Positions 6,756 to 7,415 of a stretch of DNA of 7,415 nucleotides are shown one piece after another. The stretch spans positions 1-7,415 of the forward strand of contig MHQO01000024.1 in the NCBI GenBank assembly GCA_001820675.1, given 5' to 3'. Numbering within the stretch: the stretch's first letter is position 1; each line of letters starts with the position of its first letter. Position numbers and translations under genes: made by a program. The stretch comes from Candidatus Sungbacteria bacterium RIFCSPLOWO2_01_FULL_47_10. Its GTDB lineage: Bacteria > Patescibacteriota > Minisyncoccia > Sungbacterales > GWA2-42-14. Under the pieces are notes generated by a model. That model was not told the DNA's origin. It saw only the letters and a list, made by a program, of their open reading frames with translations, and made no database searches.

Positions 6756-6777
6756 TGTCGATTGTTGGTTGCCGGTT
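6722..6777 (-). repeat. GGTT/AACC repeat around the pilB ATG; leader repeat copy 2 at 6760-6777
   Basis: The minus-strand bases 6777-6760 are the second copy of AACCG-nn-AACCAACAATC (see 487-504). A GGTT-rich arm lies at 6744-6722, just inside the gene. The two arms can pair imperfectly (for example CAACC with GGTTG, and AACA with TGTT past a 3-base bulge), which would put ATG 6755 in the loop. The hairpin is my inference from base pairing only. Confidence 0.5.
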
Positions 6778-6812
6778 GTGAGTTGCGCTCGTACTAATAC
6801 CGGATTAAATTA

Positions 6813-6818
6813 ATTATA
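6813..6818 (-). promoter_or_regulatory. Possible -10 element (TATAAT) for the pilB operon
   Basis: A perfect TATAAT is on the minus strand, about 58 bases before ATG 6755. No good -35 sits 16-18 bases upstream; the nearest is TTCGAG at 6839-6844 with a 20-base spacer, inside a hairpin arm. A second weak candidate is TTGACG (6944-6949) with TATGTT (6923-6928) and a 15-base spacer. Confidence 0.3.
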
Positions 6819-6838
6819 TCGGCAGTTTCTTGACTCGG

Positions 6839-6865
6839 CTCGAAGAATAAACGTTATTGTTCGAG
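6839..6865. repeat. Hairpin between response regulator and pilB
   Basis: CTCGAAGAATAA (6839-6850) and TTATTGTTCGAG (6854-6865) pair at 11 of 12 positions around a 3-base loop. There is no T run on either side, so it is not a standard intrinsic terminator. It lies just upstream of the TATAAT on the minus strand and could be a protein-binding site or an RNA hairpin in read-through transcripts. Confidence 0.65.
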
Positions 6866-6870
6866 TCTGC

Positions 6871-6897
6871 TCGCCTCGCTCGCCTCGCTCGCCTCGC
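6871..6897. repeat. TCGCCTCGC x3 tandem repeat
   Basis: Three exact 9-base units follow one another (6871, 6880, 6889). They run into a stem of CGCTTTCGC and GCGAAGCG (6895-6915) with one bulged T and a TCCG loop. The GC-rich block contrasts with the AT-rich bases on either side. Confidence 0.85.
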
Positions 6898-6968
6898 TTT
6901 CGCTCCGGCGAAGCGGGTCGAGAACATACTTTAAACCGTAAGGCGTCAAAATTAAGTTTAGAGCGGTA

Positions 6969-7337
6969 CTACTGATTAAGTATCATCTTCACTTTCTCCA
7001 CTAGCTCCGAGGGCTTATAGTTCGTTTTTATAAGATAATCGCGCGCACCCAAGTCAAGTGCCGATTGGACCTCCCGCAATCCCCCAAGATTTGTGAGCAC
7101 GATAACGGGAATGGATTGAGTCTCTCGGTTTTCTTTAAGGCCGCGAAGCACTTCAAAGCCGTCTTTTTTCGGAAGAATGAGGTCAAGCAGAACGAGATCA
7201 GGTTTTTCCCTTTGAATAAGACGCAGTCCCGTATCGCCGTCAAGTGCTTGAAAAACAGAAAACCCCGCGTCTTTTAGGGCGCTTGAGAGCGTTTTTTGGA
7301 GGGCGGCCTCGTCTTCGATGAAAAGAATTTTTTTCAT
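6969..7337 (-). CDS. Single-domain response regulator (CheY/PilG-like receiver, 122 aa)
   Basis: From ATG 7337 the protein is one receiver domain with no output domain. Visible are the acidic pocket E8-D9-E10 in ILFIEDE, the phosphoacceptor D52 in VLLDLILPKKDGFEVL, T82 in VIVLTN, and the conserved K104 in ARDYLIK, here followed by Thr-Asn rather than the usual Pro. It would be phosphorylated by a histidine kinase and signal by binding a partner. Its place just before pilB, on the same strand, suggests control of pilus activity, as PilG/PilH do, but a spacer of 213 bases and no kinase in the window leave this as inference. A TTG at 7370 would add 11 residues encoded by ATTCGTG repeat DNA, so ATG 7337 is preferred. 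It has no Shine-Dalgarno site and ends in TAG. Confidence 0.92.
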   Translation of the reverse strand: MKKILFIEDEAALQKTLSSALKDAGFSVFQALDGDTGLRLIQREKPDLVLLDLILPKKDGFEVLRGLKENRETQSIPVIVLTNLGGLREVQSALDLGARDYLIKTNYKPSELVEKVKMILNQ

Positions 7338-7353
7338 TGCGTTTGTGAATACA

Positions 7354-7403
7354 CACGAATGCGGACACAAGTTTCACGAATATTCTTCATTGTGCAACTC
7401 GTG
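7354..7403 (-). repeat. ATTCGTG repeat cluster upstream of the response regulator
   Basis: CACGAAT is at 7354-7360 and 7375-7381, and the near copy ACTCGTG at 7397-7403. On the minus strand the order ATTCGTG, then TTGTGT, then CATTCGTG resembles the pilV leader (ATTCGTG, TTTGTGT, CATTAGTG). The cluster may continue past the right edge. A weak -35 (TTGACC, 7403-7408) with GAATAT 17 bases on (7380-7385) overlaps it. Confidence 0.55.
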
Positions 7404-7415
7404 GTCAAATCAGTA

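Noticed and set aside
6895..6915. Intrinsic terminator for the response regulator
   Set aside because: The stem is GC-rich but lacks a following T run on the minus strand, and it continues into GC-rich repeats.
7338..7370. TTG start extending the response regulator by 11 residues
   Set aside because: The added residues come from ATTCGTG repeat DNA, and receiver domains start directly at the MKKILFIEDE strand.

Overview
The window is a compact block of genes, all on the minus strand, for a type IV pilus or pseudopilus machine, preceded by a stand-alone response regulator. Read 5'->3' on the minus strand the order is: receiver-only response regulator (7337-6969), PilB/GspE assembly ATPase (6755-4950), PilC/GspF inner-membrane platform (4822-3599), GspH/FimT-like pseudopilin (3578-3123), PilV-like prepilin (3016-2546), PilW-like prepilin (2535-2032), PilX-like protein with a long repetitive C-terminal region (2019-595), and the first part of PilM (480 to the window edge). 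No gene-free stretch exceeds 300 bases; the spacers are about 213, 127, 106 and 114 bases, plus the 78-base leader at the right edge.

The organism looks like a Patescibacterium (Candidate Phyla Radiation, Parcubacteria-like). The gene order pilB-pilC-minor pilins-pilM with receiver-only regulator, the divergent but recognisable PilM start, the reduced cysteine set in PilB, and the near absence of Shine-Dalgarno sequences all fit that, but this is inference from family resemblance and no search was run. TGA is a normal stop here (pilV and pilW end on it), so a recoded TGA as in Gracilibacteria or SR1 is unlikely.

In function, PilB would hydrolyse ATP at the cytoplasmic face and drive PilC, which loads and extracts pilin subunits; PilM would recruit PilN/PilO (expected beyond the left edge). 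GspH, PilV, PilW and PilX would form or prime the pilus tip. The major pilin, prepilin peptidase and PilT are not in the window. The likely use is surface attachment, twitching or DNA uptake.

The less ordinary part lies between the genes. Each longer spacer is filled with its own family of degenerate short-word repeats: ATTCGTG words before pilV and before the response regulator, AACCG-nn-AACCAACAATC before pilB and pilM, GTATC/GATAC palindromes before pilC, a TCGCCTCGC triplicate with hairpins between the regulator and pilB, and ACTAT x3 across the pilX start codon. Two of these families occur at two unrelated genes each, directly in front of the start codon. They may be regulatory, or mobile/expanding intergenic elements; I do not recognise them as a named class.
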